Positions 20,891 to 33,600 of a stretch of DNA of 64,000 nt are shown in pieces (positions within the stretch are counted from its first letter, which is position 1; the number at the start of each line of letters is the position of its first letter). The notes below the pieces were generated by a model. The model searched no databases. It saw only the letters and a program-made list of their open reading frames with translations, and was not told the origin of the DNA. The translations under genes and the position numbers were made by a program. The stretch comes from Ditylenchus dipsaci (taxonomy: Eukaryota; Nematoda; Chromadorea; Rhabditida; Anguinidae): positions 62,001 to 126,000 of the forward strand of contig SADC01001182.1 in assembly GCA_004194705.1 (NCBI GenBank), in the 5' to 3' direction.

Positions 20891-21316
20891 CAGTCAAACC
20901 TCGATATAGTGGCCCCACCTCAAGTTCGTTCCCTCCTAGGGTCCGACACTTTTTTTTAACTCAATTTTTAGAGAATTATGCTAGTTCTGTCTTAACAGTC
21001 TGGTCGCAAATATCGTGAGGATTCCGATTTTGCCGATCGCTATTGAATAAATATACAGTTTTGCCATTTAAAAACCAAAACCTCGATATAGTGGCCCTCT
21101 AATTTTTAAATTGGGCCACTATATGGCTTTGGTTTTTAAATGGCAAAACTGTATATTTATTCAATAGCGATCGGCAAAATCGGAATCCTCACGATATTTG
21201 CGACCAGACTGTTAAGACAGAACTAGCATAATTCTCTAAAAATTGAGTTAAAAAAAGTGTCGGACCCTAGGAGGGAACGAACTTGAGGTGGGGGCCACTA
21301 TATCGAGGTTTGACTG
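20891..21316. mobile_element. TA-flanked palindromic MITE, CAGTCAAACCTCGATATAG ends
   Basis: TA at 20889-20890 and 21317-21318. Arms of about 200 bp are nearly perfect inverted copies, including GGTCCGACACTTTTTTT, GTCTGGTCGCAAATATCG and CGATCG blocks shared with 6365-6779. Confidence 0.85.
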
Positions 21317-21318
21317 TA

Positions 21319-21670
21319 GTACGGAATTCTGCACCATTAATCAGCTGCTAATCAAATTCAATTTAATATAAGTACACCTTTTCTCATGCGTTTATTAAAA
21401 AGCGCCTTGTAAAATCAGTGGTTTCCCATTGGCTAACGCTGTACAAATGGTTATCTAAACTTGTCTATCCTCTTCTCTAGTTGTTGCATCTGCTAGTATA
21501 GTAGTATTATCCAATGTGTGCATAAACTTTTAATTCAATTGTGGCTGCCCTTCCACAATGCTTCCAGCAGAATAAATTGGGTGTAAAAAATGTGGCTGCA
21601 ACAACTCACAAGCTATAACATTTTATTATGAATTCGCCAAATATCTGTTATTTAATTTTTTTTATACTCG
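21319..21670. other. Spacer upstream of the secreted-protein gene; promoter not identified
   Basis: AT-rich, no recognised repeat. No clear TATA box or acceptor-like site directly before the ATG at 21671. Confidence 0.4.
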
Positions 21671-24600
21671 ATGCTGCCAAACAAAACAATTTTAATAGTG
21701 TATGTAGTATGCGGCTATTTGGTGGTGGTTTTGCAAGCAGGTAGAGACTGTCTGTTTGCAGGTGTTAGCTACAAAGAACGTCAAGTCTGGGTACATCAGT
21801 CCTTCTTCAATGTCACGTAAGTGGAACATAATCAGGAGTGGACACGAGCCGAAAATAACTCGCCTTTTGCCCGCTTACACTCCTGGATGTGAAACCGTAT
21901 TTTCTCTAATTATCTGCGTTTCCTTATTCAAAAAAAGTAGTTTTTGAAATTGCGCTTTCGACCAAATTTTTTAGACGGCTCTCAAGTTTTAATTTCCGCC
22001 TTTTGAATTCTTATTTATTTTCGGTTGTTTTTTGCATTTTTCATCACTCCGAGCCTCATGCGTGACTTTTGCCATTTCTGAAGCGAAATTTCATGAAGAA
22101 TACGATTGCTTTTTCAGATTTTTTTTTCAAATCTGAAAAGTTGTTCAAATTGAGCTTTGAAACATGTGACCCATAGGCTGGGCATTAACAACTTGGATAA
22201 GGCTATAACTTTTTCTTCAGATATAATTTTGATCTGTTTGAAAAAACTATAAATGTTCCCTGTGAGCTATTATATCTTTCTGTTGCATAAACATCACTTT
22301 AACCAAAATGAAAATGAATTCACCAAAGATACCTAAAACGTGAGTTTTGAAATCGCACTTATTTTACAAAAATGCCTATAACTTTCATTATATCAATTTT
22401 TTAAAACATGCTCTACGGCATCTGAAAGAACACATTCTGCGATACAAAATGACGTGTTACTTTATTATTAGGGACCGGATTTATATGTTCTTGCATATTT
22501 TTTTGCTAATATGCTTTGGACTAAATACATCTTAAAAACGCTTGGCAGCTTAGTTTCGAGCGTTTTTATGGTGTTTTTACAGCATATTCTGGCATATTTT
22601 GCGTTTTTAGAGCATATTTGCATTTTCACTGCATATTCTGACCTTTTGAGGCATATTTTGGTCATATTTTGACTATTTTTGCTTAAAAATTATAAATATC
22701 AGACATCTATGCTAGATTTTCGTTATTTTCTTATTCAAATGTAGCCTTTTTAGCTGAATCACCTTGATACTCATTAGCAAAAATTCATTTTCGGTCAAAC
22801 TCTTTTTCAGAAAATCAGTCGTCCTCGTATGAAAAACACGTTTTTACAAGATTTGACAGAGCACAAAGTTTGTGCGTCGTTACAGCTTCAACTTAATACT
22901 TTAAAGTGATAGTCAAAAATAAAGATAAGTTCTGTCTTCATTCGATGAATGCAGTAAGACTATTTTTCCCGTTCCAGTGAATTAAATGGCATAAATGACA
23001 AAACCTCGATTCTTTTTTAGAGTAATCAGTTTTAATTGCACGCCACTTAATATCCAATTTTTATATAAAATGTTAAACGAATGATTTTCTAGTGTCAAAC
23101 TTTGACGCGGGATCGAAATTTTGACGCTACTCTGATATAACCTCCACATCGAACCTCCACGAAAATGTGTATCTCAAAAAATGTAGAGTAGTTTTGAAAT
23201 GCTTTTTTTTGTCTTTAAATTCGTAATGTATTAAAAGAAATGAATATGCATAAGAAAGATTGTTCACTCAGCTACAAAATAAGCTGTGAATCAAAATTTT
23301 GTCATTTATTTAACTCAAAGATATGAACAAAAATACAAAACATCACTAAAATGTGTATTTCAAAAAATGTAAAGTATTTTTTCAGAACAAATAGGACAGA
23401 AAATAGTGCAAACGATTTTAAATGCTTTATATAACACGGAATGTGTAATTGTCCTTGCAGGGTGTGCAGTGCTTAAGAATATGCTATCTAAAACATAATT
23501 CTTAAAATCCTTATATTCCCCAGACGGACTTTTAACACTGTATTGTAAGTCGGGATGAAAGGCATGTATAATAAAGTAACACGTCATTTTGTAGCGCAGA
23601 ATGTGTGCTTTTAGATGCGACAAAGCATGTTCTAAAAAAATCGATATTTTTGTTCTTGTAAAATAAGTGCGATTTTTAAAACTCTCATTTTATGGATCTT
23701 AAATAAATTAAACTTTATTTCTTGTTCGAAGTGATTTTTATGATACTACAGGAAGATAGAGATGCTCTTGAGGAACATTTATAGTTTTCAAAAAAAACAT
23801 AAAAATCATATCTGTAAAAAAAGGTTACAGCCTTATCTAAGTTCGTTTTTCTTTTTTTTCACATGTTTCAAAGGTCGATTTGAACCACCTTTCAAATTTG
23901 AAAAAAAATTAAAAAAGCCATCGTGTTCTCCATGAAATTCTGCTTCAGAAATGGCAAAAGTCACGCATGAGGCATGAGTCAGTGGTAAACTAAGGCAAGA
24001 CCTCAGGCGAAGGGAACACCAACAAATGTTTAGAATGCCTCAAACGTGTTTCCCACACTTAGAAAAAAAAATGTTAAAAGTTAAAAAGCGGCAAATTATA
24101 AAAACACGACAAACAAACTCCTACTCACTAAAAAGTGTCAGCCACAATGCGAGAACCCTCCTTTTTTGGTTGTTCGTTGTTGGGAGAGTCAGCTGTAGGA
24201 TAATATTTTATATTCATAATGGATGTTCAGTTGCATGGACGGAATTGTGAAAGTGACTAATTGTGTCACAGCCAAGGGCACCCAAATTGCTTTGGGAACC
24301 CAGGACTTTGAGGAAAATGGTTTCCACTACAGATGCAAACTCAGAGCTAGAAATCCACCAGCATATAATCAAACATCAACAACCCTTAGCCCACCACCAC
24401 TAGACACAGCACAACCCACCAGTAATAATGTGGAAGACGAGGAGGCAACAGAAATAGCTGATGAATGTGACCATGGAAAATCAGAGTATATCCGAGAAGG
24501 CTACATGGTCTCCTGTGCCAGCAATGAAATCCTAGGTTGTGTGGATGTAAACAATGATCTGGTAAGGCAGGGATACTATGTCCTCTCCAAACGAAGACTC

Positions 24601-27600
24601 CGAACTTGTCATGTTTACGCTAATGGAAGGAGGGCTAGAAGCGATTTCAAAGGTAATTAAAAGATCCCATGGTTTGCAGAAATATCACGCATATTTCACT
24701 AATATGTAAATCTTTTTTAAATACTCCGAAGTAACTTTTATATGCTGATATGGGAGGGGGAGGGGGTACACACCGAGATGCGATTATTCGGCGCTACTTG
24801 GATATACCCCCCCCCAAATCAACTTTTTTAAAAGTGTTTCCAAACACCCTATATAAACCTAAAATGGCCTCAGGAGCTCAAAAAAGGCATTATTTTTTAA
24901 TTCTGATGAATTGAAAATTGAGTTTTGGGACAACCCAAAAGTACCCATTTTGATCATTTTTATTTTTGCCGGTGCTAGCGCCGGCGCCGGCACTGCCCCG
25001 TGAAAAAACAGCGCCGGCGCCGGGGCCAATGAAAAATTTCGGTCGGCGCTGGTGCTGGCGCAAAAAAATTTCGTCTCGGCGCTACCCCGGGGCTGTTTTT
25101 TAACGGCTATGGCTCCGGCGCTGTTTTCAAAATTCAACCGCCTTATATTAAAAAAGACAATCATTCTTAATTTCAAGCTAAATTATCTGAATTTTGTGCT
25201 GCAATTTCTTTTAATCTTTTATTTCTTTATTTATCTTCCTTGATCTTTTAGTTTTCCGCTATTTTTTGAACATTACCAAGGCATCATATGCTATTGTTAA
25301 AAAAGTAATTTACATAAATTTTTTTTCACAAGACTAATATCGATAACCTCATTCAAATACATCAAATTTATTGGACAAACAAGGCATTATACAATTGCAC
25401 TTACAGTTTGAATCACAAATAAGTCTAAATTACAATTTTTTAATTTTGACATTCCCTAAATAATCGATTAACAATCAAAAAGTCATTTAAATAAACAAAG
25501 AGCATAAATTAAATAACAAGAGGGGAAAGGGAGAAGGAAACTAAGGACAGAACTTTTAAGAAGCTTCACTTATTTTTGTTAAGTCTAATTTTTTCAGAGC
25601 CTGCTTAAAATGGATAGTGCTTTTCAAATTTAAAATTTCTGGGTTAATTTTATTCCACAACTTTATAGTTCTACACAAAAACGGGTTGTGAGCAATATAT
25701 ATCAACGCTGGGAGGTCGTGATTTGAAAATAGGAGTCCAGTTGAAAGTTCTACTTTTTAAATAAAATTTTATAAAGCATGATAAGATCGAACATCAGTCG
25801 TCTTTCAAAAAGCGTTTTGAGACCACAAATTCTCACTCTCTGTTCGTATGATATTTTTTTATAGCCACATTTTTAGAGCTATTTTGGTAAAGAATTTTTG
25901 AACTTTGTCAACTCTGTTAGAGTCTTGTTTTAATTTAGGGCTCCAAACAGTTGTTGCGTATTCAAGGTTGGGTCGTACATAAGGCTTATAAGAAAAATTA
26001 AAGTAGCTAAATTTTTTGTTTGAAGCGAACGTAAAATTAGAAAAGAAGCACGATTTCCTGATGGAATTATTTTCGAAAGGTGATCATTAAAATTTAAGTT
26101 TATATCAATCAAAACACCAAGGTCTTTTGACAATTTGATTCTGGATTGGTTCTAAATCAAGTTCGTAAATCGTTTTAGGATTTGTTTTTCCGAAATGAAC
26201 TACTATACATTTTTCGCGTGCTATTCTTGACCACAAGCAAAGGTTATCTAGTGCTTCCTGCAGTTTTAGTGATTCACTTTTGGTAGGAAAGCTGTGATAT
26301 ATTTTTACATCATCAGCAAAAATTTTTATTCCTATTTCTTTTGGCAGGCAGTTTGGGAGATCGTTTATGTATATGAGAAATAGGAGTGGGCCCAGACACA
26401 TTCGTCGAGGACACCATAAGCAATTTTTTCAGTTCAGAGAAAAAATCGTTTATTTTAACTCGAAAAGTTCTTCCAGTCAAAAATTCTTTTATAAAATGGA
26501 AAATTTTTCCTTTTATACCCGAACTATAGATTTTTTGCAGTAATTTTTGATGGGGAGTAGAATCGAAAGCTTTGGCAAAATCAATGTATATCATGTCTGA
26601 ATTATTGTTTTGCTTAAGAGATTCAGTGATGTCATTGAATGTAGCTAATAATTGCGTATCTGTAGATCGATTTTTTAGAAACCCAAATTGAGCAGAAGAA
26701 AAAAAAATTCTCTAATAAAAAATTTGTTATTTTTTGGCAATAATTTGTTCCAAAAAACGGCATAATGTGCAAGTCAAAGAAATCGGCCTGTAATTAGAAG
26801 GGTTCGATTTGTCCCCCTTCTTATAAATTGGCACGACAATTGAGGTTTTCCAAAAACTCGGAATCTTTTCTGATCTAGTATTGTTCGAAATAGAGTAGTG
26901 ACAGGTTCTGCCAAAATAAGGGCACCTTTTTTTAAGGACAATGAATGGAACTTTATCTGGAGAAGTCGAATTTCGGTTAGGTAATTTGATTAAAAGATTA
27001 TAAATGTCGTGAACTTGTAATCCAACGTTCTCTAAAATGTTGTTACCGTATTTGTTCTAATAGCTCACCCCTCTCCATTAACTCACCCCTTTCTAATAAC
27101 TCACCCCCCTGAGAGCTGATCGAAAAATAACTCACCCCTCTCTAATAGCTCACCCCCTAGTGAAATAGTTCTTGTCGGCAGTTTTGATAAAAAAATCAGA
27201 AATCATTTTTCGATGCTTATCTTTCTTAGCACGATTTGAAGTCTAGAAAACACTCTACCGTACAATTTTTTAAACCAGTTTTAAAATTCGTTTTTTGGCT
27301 TGCGTGTAATATTTTTGATTTCCACGCATCATTTTAGTGTTTAATGGAAAACATAATTGCTAACTACGGCAGCAGCTCCAAAAGTGAAGATGAGCAAGTC
27401 AAAACGCCGAGGAAGCTCAAAGCTTATTCTACGGAATTTGAATTCTTAAAGGTTGCTAAGCACGCTAAGAATATCTCGATACATGGAACAAGCAATAAGT
27501 TCAAAGTTGGTCGAAGCACAGTAAGGCAGTGGATGAGACAGAAGAAGCAACTTCATAAAATCGCGTAAGGATGAAGAAAACAGGTACATCAGCGATGAAT

Positions 27601-30600
27601 CTCTACAGTTTGAATCTGATGATTATGATATATAATTCCTTCTTTATTTTATTTTAAAATGTAGAATTGGACCCCTTTCAATAAATCTGATGATTTTCGG
27701 TAGGAATGTGAAGGTATAGATATGTGAAGCAAATGATAATTTTTGCTTGGGTAGTTTCCCTTACGCAAAAAAAATCCGGCGCCTTTAGCGCCGACCCTTT
27801 GAAAAATAACCCACCCTCTCCATTAACTCACCCCTCTCTAATAACTCACCCCCCTGGAGAGAGGTTGAAAAATAACTCACCCGGGTGAGCTATTAGAACA
27901 TTTACGGTATCCTTAAAAAAGGGGTAAGTTCAGCATCTATTTTATTATCCAACGTATTTGAAAACGAAGTCAAAAAAGTTTCAGATAGAATTCGAGCTTT
28001 GTCAATGTCATTTAAAAATAATTCTGAATTGTTTTCTAGTGGAGGAATCGTTTGACTGGGATTAATTTTTTTTTAATATATCGATAAAAAATCTTTGCGC
28101 GTTTTCCAAGAAGCTTCTTTTCATGTTCATTATGCAGTTTTCTTAAAAGAGTTTTTTGTAGCTGACAGCAATTTTTGTATTTATTTTTCATATATTGATT
28201 TGTGAGAGCTAAACCATGAAGCCTTAGTTTTTCTTTTGAAAGGTTTCTTATTTGCTTCGTATCTCTGGTCCCATTATTCTGTAAAAGATCTTTGAAGGGA
28301 AGACATTTGTCTATGTTTTCGCACAAAATGTTTATGAAACAAAAGTATTTCTTTTCAACTGTAAATTGATAAGAAAAACATTGCTCCCAGTTAATTTTTG
28401 ATAGCTCAATGTTCAGAAGAGACAAATTGGCAAAAGAAATATCTCTTGCCATCAATTTAGTCTCTTTCGTAAACAATTTTTTTATATGCAAAAGAAAAGA
28501 AATGGAATTGTGATCAGATGTTGAGAAGGGATCAAGAACTAGGGCGTCGGAAATCAAGCTAGCAGGATTAGTGAGTACTAAATCAAAAGTTGTTTTATCT
28601 CTTGTAGGACTGAGAATGCGTTGCGTAAAACCATTTTGAGTTATAAAATTTAATAGTAAAGCTGAGACTTCATCATTTTCACTTTCCATTAAAGACCAGT
28701 CAATTTTAGGCAAATTAAATCCCCACAAAACAGTGCATTATCAGAAGATAATTTTTTTATAGTTTTAAAAAAAGATTTTGTTTTATTTAATGAGTAATCA
28801 GGAGGTCGGTAAACGCAATGAAGTTCAGTTTTCGGTTCAATCAGAAGTTTGATCGAAGTGATCTTAAACCCATTTTTTCTTCAGGTGTTTCTTTAAATGG
28901 AATTTTAGTCGATATAAGAATAGCAGTTCCACCCCCCTCTTTGGTTAGTTCTATTAGTCAGAATCGGTGTGTACTTTCCATTGCAAGAAAGTTCATTTAG
29001 ATTTGTTTTTTCATCACTTAACCAAGTTTCGGTAACAAATATCAAATCTGGATTTTGGTTTGAAGCGATATGGTGAAGCTCAGGAATTTTGTTAAAAATG
29101 GAACGTGCGTTGGAATAAAGACACTTAAAATTTCCTAGTTTGTCCTCAAAATCCTAGTGCAGCTTCTTGAAAGGTTTAGGATCCTTATTTTCCTTAATAG
29201 AAAGATCAGAGACAAAAAATTTGAAAAAGCCACACTCTTTATTTTTTTCGTAGCACTGCTTTCTTATGGTACTTAAAATCTTCAACTCACTTTCAGTCAT
29301 GTCTCGGCGAGCGGAAATAGGTCCAGGATGAGTAGCAAGAGAAGCAACAGCCTTACCAAAGCTCCGGAGAAATTCATTTCTGTCTTTCTCAGTTGAGAAA
29401 GGGACTTTGATGATTCGGCCTCGGTGGAAGTTCTTAGAGCCATGTCGATGAATCTTGGCCAAATCAACATCCAATTGTTTGCCTGCTGCTTTGATGATTG
29501 ATGAAATAAGACATGCATCACTTTCTTTTGTTGCTTTGTCGTCACCTGCTTCTGGGACTCGCTCAATGACAGCCCGTAGAGATTTTCCTTTCATTTGTTC
29601 TGTCTCACGCATCGCTTGAACCATACTATGCGTGAAATCCGGAGGATGCTTTCCATAGCTGTTGTCCTTCTTAAGCTCTTCTTGAAGTTCATCGATCCGA
29701 TCGCGGAGGGCGCCATTGGTAGCAGTTAGCTTCTTATTTGTCTCAGTCTAGGTTTCAGTACACTTTGTCAGAGAAACCAGCTAAGCTTGTTGTTGTTCAA
29801 TGGTAGTAAGGTGTTGAGCAATAATTTTGGCTAGGTCATCCTTACCCAGCTTGTCGTAGGAAATAATTTTAGACATTAGAGATCAGCTAAATCGATCGAA
29901 GAAGAAGGAAAAAAATAGAGAGAGATATTCTCCAAGCCGCTTTTGCTGGCTTGAAAAAAAGGGAATTTTGAAAAATAAAGGGAATGGTTCCTTTCATGAA
30001 CTCCCCACTCTCTAATAACGCCACCTCATACGGACTTATTTCTCAGCATATGGAAAATACAGGTTGTTTCAAGAAATTCGCAGGATTTAAAATGGCTATA
30101 ATTTTTTTTCTAGATCAAACGTCGAATTTCTCTTTTCGCTAATCGTTTTCTCTAGACGGGCAATTACGTTGAGTGTATAATGTCAAAAATTCGATTTTCG
30201 CTTGGTCCCCCTGTGGTTCGGGTTTTAACCGTCTAGAGGCCACCCACAGACCAGGGCCAGAACCACAGGGGACCGAGCAAAAATCGTATTTTTGACATTG
30301 ATGCGCACACCCACATGCCTTAGACGAACTCGAAAATGACTCTGGATGGATGAAAAAGCATGCATACCACAGTTTATTTATGCCTTTTGTTTATGTTTAT
30401 TTATTTAGGCCTCAGTATTCAAAACTATGTTCAATATCTTCCTTTTTGCTCAAAATTGGCTTTTTTTATCCATTTCTACCCAAATACAGACCTAAATCCA
30501 TTTAAAAATGGTCAAAATGGGTACTTTTAAGTTGTCCCAAAACTCAATTTTTAATTCATCAGAACTTAAAAATAATTCCTTTTTTGAGCTCCTGAGGCCA

Positions 30601-33600
30601 TTTTAGGTTTATATAGGGTGTTTGGAAACACTTTTAAAAAAAGTTGATTTGGGAGGGGGGTATATCCAAGTAGCGCCGAATAATCGCATCTCGGTGTGTA
30701 CCCCCCCCCTTCCCTTTAAAGACTTTTTTACGTTTTGTGAGATTATATGTGTTTTTGTGCGCATATTTATCAATCCGAACAATTACAGTGTGTCAAACAG
30801 GCGAAAATCGGTAAAATGGGTTTATTTTGTTTTCGGCTCAAATTGAATTTACCCATCAAAAGTCTGAATTTCCCCCTGTAATCATTGAAATCCCCCCCCC
30901 TCTAATTTTATATTTCAATTTTATAGGCATTTCAATGGTAACTTTTCTGAGATTTTTGCATCAGCTTGGAGCACTGGATCTTGGCTTTCTAATAAGCCAT
31001 AAAAATCTTCTGGATTAATCAAGGAACGTGTGGGTTTAACGGTTTTGGAAAATATTGACGTTTTTTCAAAATTCTTAGATTCCTGTGTCCCTCAAATCAT
31101 TCAGCAGAGTTTTATAGCTTATTAGAAAGCCAAGATCCAGGGCTACAAGCTAATGCAAAACCTTTAGCAAAGTTATGATAAAAATGCCCATAAAAATTGA
31201 ATATAAAATTAGATGGGGAATTTCAGGAATTAGAGAGGGATTTCAGACTTTAGAGCAGGGCTTCGAATCGTTCTTTTTAAAAAGATTTGTCCTTTTTTGG
31301 CACCCCAAATATTTTTTTTTTTTGAAAATTTAATCAAAATTTTTTTTTTCGCTTCAAAGTGGCAACAAGCACTGGATAAAATGACCCTTTTATATCAAAA
31401 ACAGTCAAAATGTCCTTCTTTTACCCAAATGTCTTTTTTTGAAATTTTTCATTCGAAGCCGTGCTTTTAAGGTTGCATTGCACTTACAGCCTTTATTTTC
31501 TTGGCAAGATCCTAAATTTCAAACATATAAGAATTAGGCAAAAAGGGAGGGCAAACCTTTTTCTTGCCGGAAAAAGACTTTTTTGCCGCAGGTTTACTTT
31601 TTTCTGCCGCAAGTTTACTTTTTTGATGCAAATAAATTTTCCGCCAATTTACTTTTTTGTGCCGCAACTCTTTCCTTTATTTTGCCGCAAATTTAATTTT
31701 TTTGTCGCAAAAATACTTTTTATTGTCGTTGATTTACTTTTTTCTGCCGCAGCTTTTTTGAATTATTTTACCGCTAATTTACTTGTTTTCCGCATTTTCT
31801 ACCTGTTATCTATGTTTTTGACGCTTTTTTCAGCGTCTATTATAAAAACTGTTTATTCACAACAGATATCCTTTTGAACACAGAAATAATTCCTGCTTAC
31901 ATTTATATTTCACACCTTGTAGTTGAAGTACCCAAGAAAGCTCTTGTTTAGGTGTCCTAATAGTTGTACTTAAGATGTATAACTCAAGTGGTGGTACGTG
32001 GGTGGTGATAATTCTTCTAGAACAACATTCGCAATTGTTCTTCAATGGCAGAACCCATTATTTAGATAATCGTATGGTGGTCTTACCTAGTCTGTTCGGG
32101 TACCAACAAGATACGTACCGTATATCTTGTATGAATTTCTGACCCTACCGAAGTATACCCCCCCCCCCCCAAATGAAATTTTTTCAAAGTGTTTTAAAAC
32201 ACCTATATCGACCCAAAATTGCCTCGGGAGTTCAAAAAAGACATTATTTTTGAGTTCTGGTTAATAAAAAATTGAGTTTCGGACATTTTGAAATTTCGAC
32301 CATTTGCCTGTTTTGGCATGTTTTGGTCACTGGAGCTGGGCAAAAATAGTCTCTAAATGCATTTTTGTTCAAGAGTCTTCACGGAATTATGTCTAAGGTA
32401 AGTGAGTGCGCGCATCTCTAACCAACCAAGCCCCCTGCGCACACTTCGGGGGCGCAGGGGGCTTGGTTGCTTGGGGTTGAGATGCGCACACTCACATACC
32501 TTAGACGCAAATCACTCGAAAGTGACTCTGGATGCATAAAAATGTATGCATACCAGAGTTTATTTATGCGGTAGGCCCCAGTCAACAAAACTATGTTCAA
32601 CATCTTCCTTTTCACACTAAATTGGCCCTTTTTTGGTCTTTTCCCACCCTAATATGGCCCTAAATCCCTTCAAAAATATTCAAAATAGGTATATTTGGGT
32701 GTTCCCAAAACTCAATTTTTTATTGACTAGAACACAAAAATAATGCCTTTTTCGAGCTTCTGAGGCAATTTTAGGTCGATATAGGGTGTTTGGAAACACT
32801 TTAAAAAAAATTTCATTTGGGGGGGGGGGGGGTATACTTCGGTAGCGCCGAATTTCTTATAGGAGATAAATTGTAAAATCGATGTTTTCCATTATAACGC
32901 TATTAAAATAGCACTATTTTGGACAGGATACCATGGTTTTTTATTACTTCTGCTTGAATCTAAAATATTTTAATTCTAGAGGTAGTACTCTTTCACTTTG
33001 ACACCTGGCGGTTTCTGATCCACCCTGATGCCTACTGTTCTTTTGAAAACTATTTAAGGTTTAAATGTTTAGAATTCATCTTAAAACTAATCTACCGTAT
33101 AACCTCTATTAATCCCCCACCCTCTATTAATCCCCCACCCCGAGTGGGGGGGGGGGGGTTGAACAATAATCCCCACCCTCTAATAATCCCCCCCCCTTAA
33201 TTTTCGATTTCTTTTCTCTTTTGTTTAAAAAATTTTCTAGTTGATTTTCATTTTAAAACTCATTGTTATGATTTTTACAAACATGACCTTGATCCAATAA
33301 CATTTAGCTTTTATATCAAACAATTTCGAACAGCTCAATTTCATTGATATTTTTGATAAAAATCTCATTTTAGTCATCACTAGCGCTTGCCCGCCCTACG
33401 GGCGGGTTTCATTTTCCGCTGTTATTTCCGTAGATATTTTCAATTTATTTTCCGCTTATATTAGGTTGTCTGAAAAGTTCGCACCGCGTTGCCTTGGTCC
33501 GCCCTGTTGAAAATTTTGTACAGTTCTAAAAACTTCTCTGTGTTTATTTTGCAATGTTTTTCAGTTTTTCGTTTATTTTTTTGCTCATCTCATATTGTTC

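Larger units (their letters stand above)
25556..29140 (-). pseudogene. LINE ORF2 (endonuclease plus reverse transcriptase), broken
   Basis: Recognisable pieces in order: APE-type endonuclease (SNARSIFNKIPEL, LIFVTETWLSDEK, RGGGTAILI at about 29100-28880; FNLPKIDWS and SDHNSISF at 28730-28480, where the usual GDFN has lost its Asp); RT fingers IVVPIYKKGDKSNPSNYRPI near 26800; DFAKAFDS and PHQKLLQKI near 26570; GPLLFLIYINDLP and FADDVKIY near 26380-26310; KDLGVLID near 26120; LWNKINPEIL tail. Several frame changes and stops, plus an 862-bp insertion. Confidence 0.75.
25340..29880 (-). mobile_element. Decayed CR1/Jockey-like LINE (ORF1 and ORF2)
   Basis: Order on the minus strand: ORF1 (29876-29154), endonuclease region (29140-28040), RT (26900-25930), ORF2 tail and stop (25556), AATAAA and a short GTATTTGAATGAG-like 3' end near 25340. 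It is split in the RT region by the element at 27046-27907. Frameshifts and stops throughout make it non-functional. Confidence 0.8.
24742..30720. mobile_element. Outer foldback (poly-C arms) enclosing a LINE
   Basis: Left arm 24745-24960 and right arm 30500-30715 are inverted copies with GTACACACCGAGATGCGATT, GGATATACCCCCCCCCAAAT and GCCTCAGGAGCTCAAAAAAG blocks. A second, smaller copy of the same arms is at 32150-32860. No target duplication seen. Confidence 0.6.

Noticed and set aside
28818..29000. + strand frame opposite the LINE endonuclease
   Set aside because: Antisense shadow of LINE ORF2.
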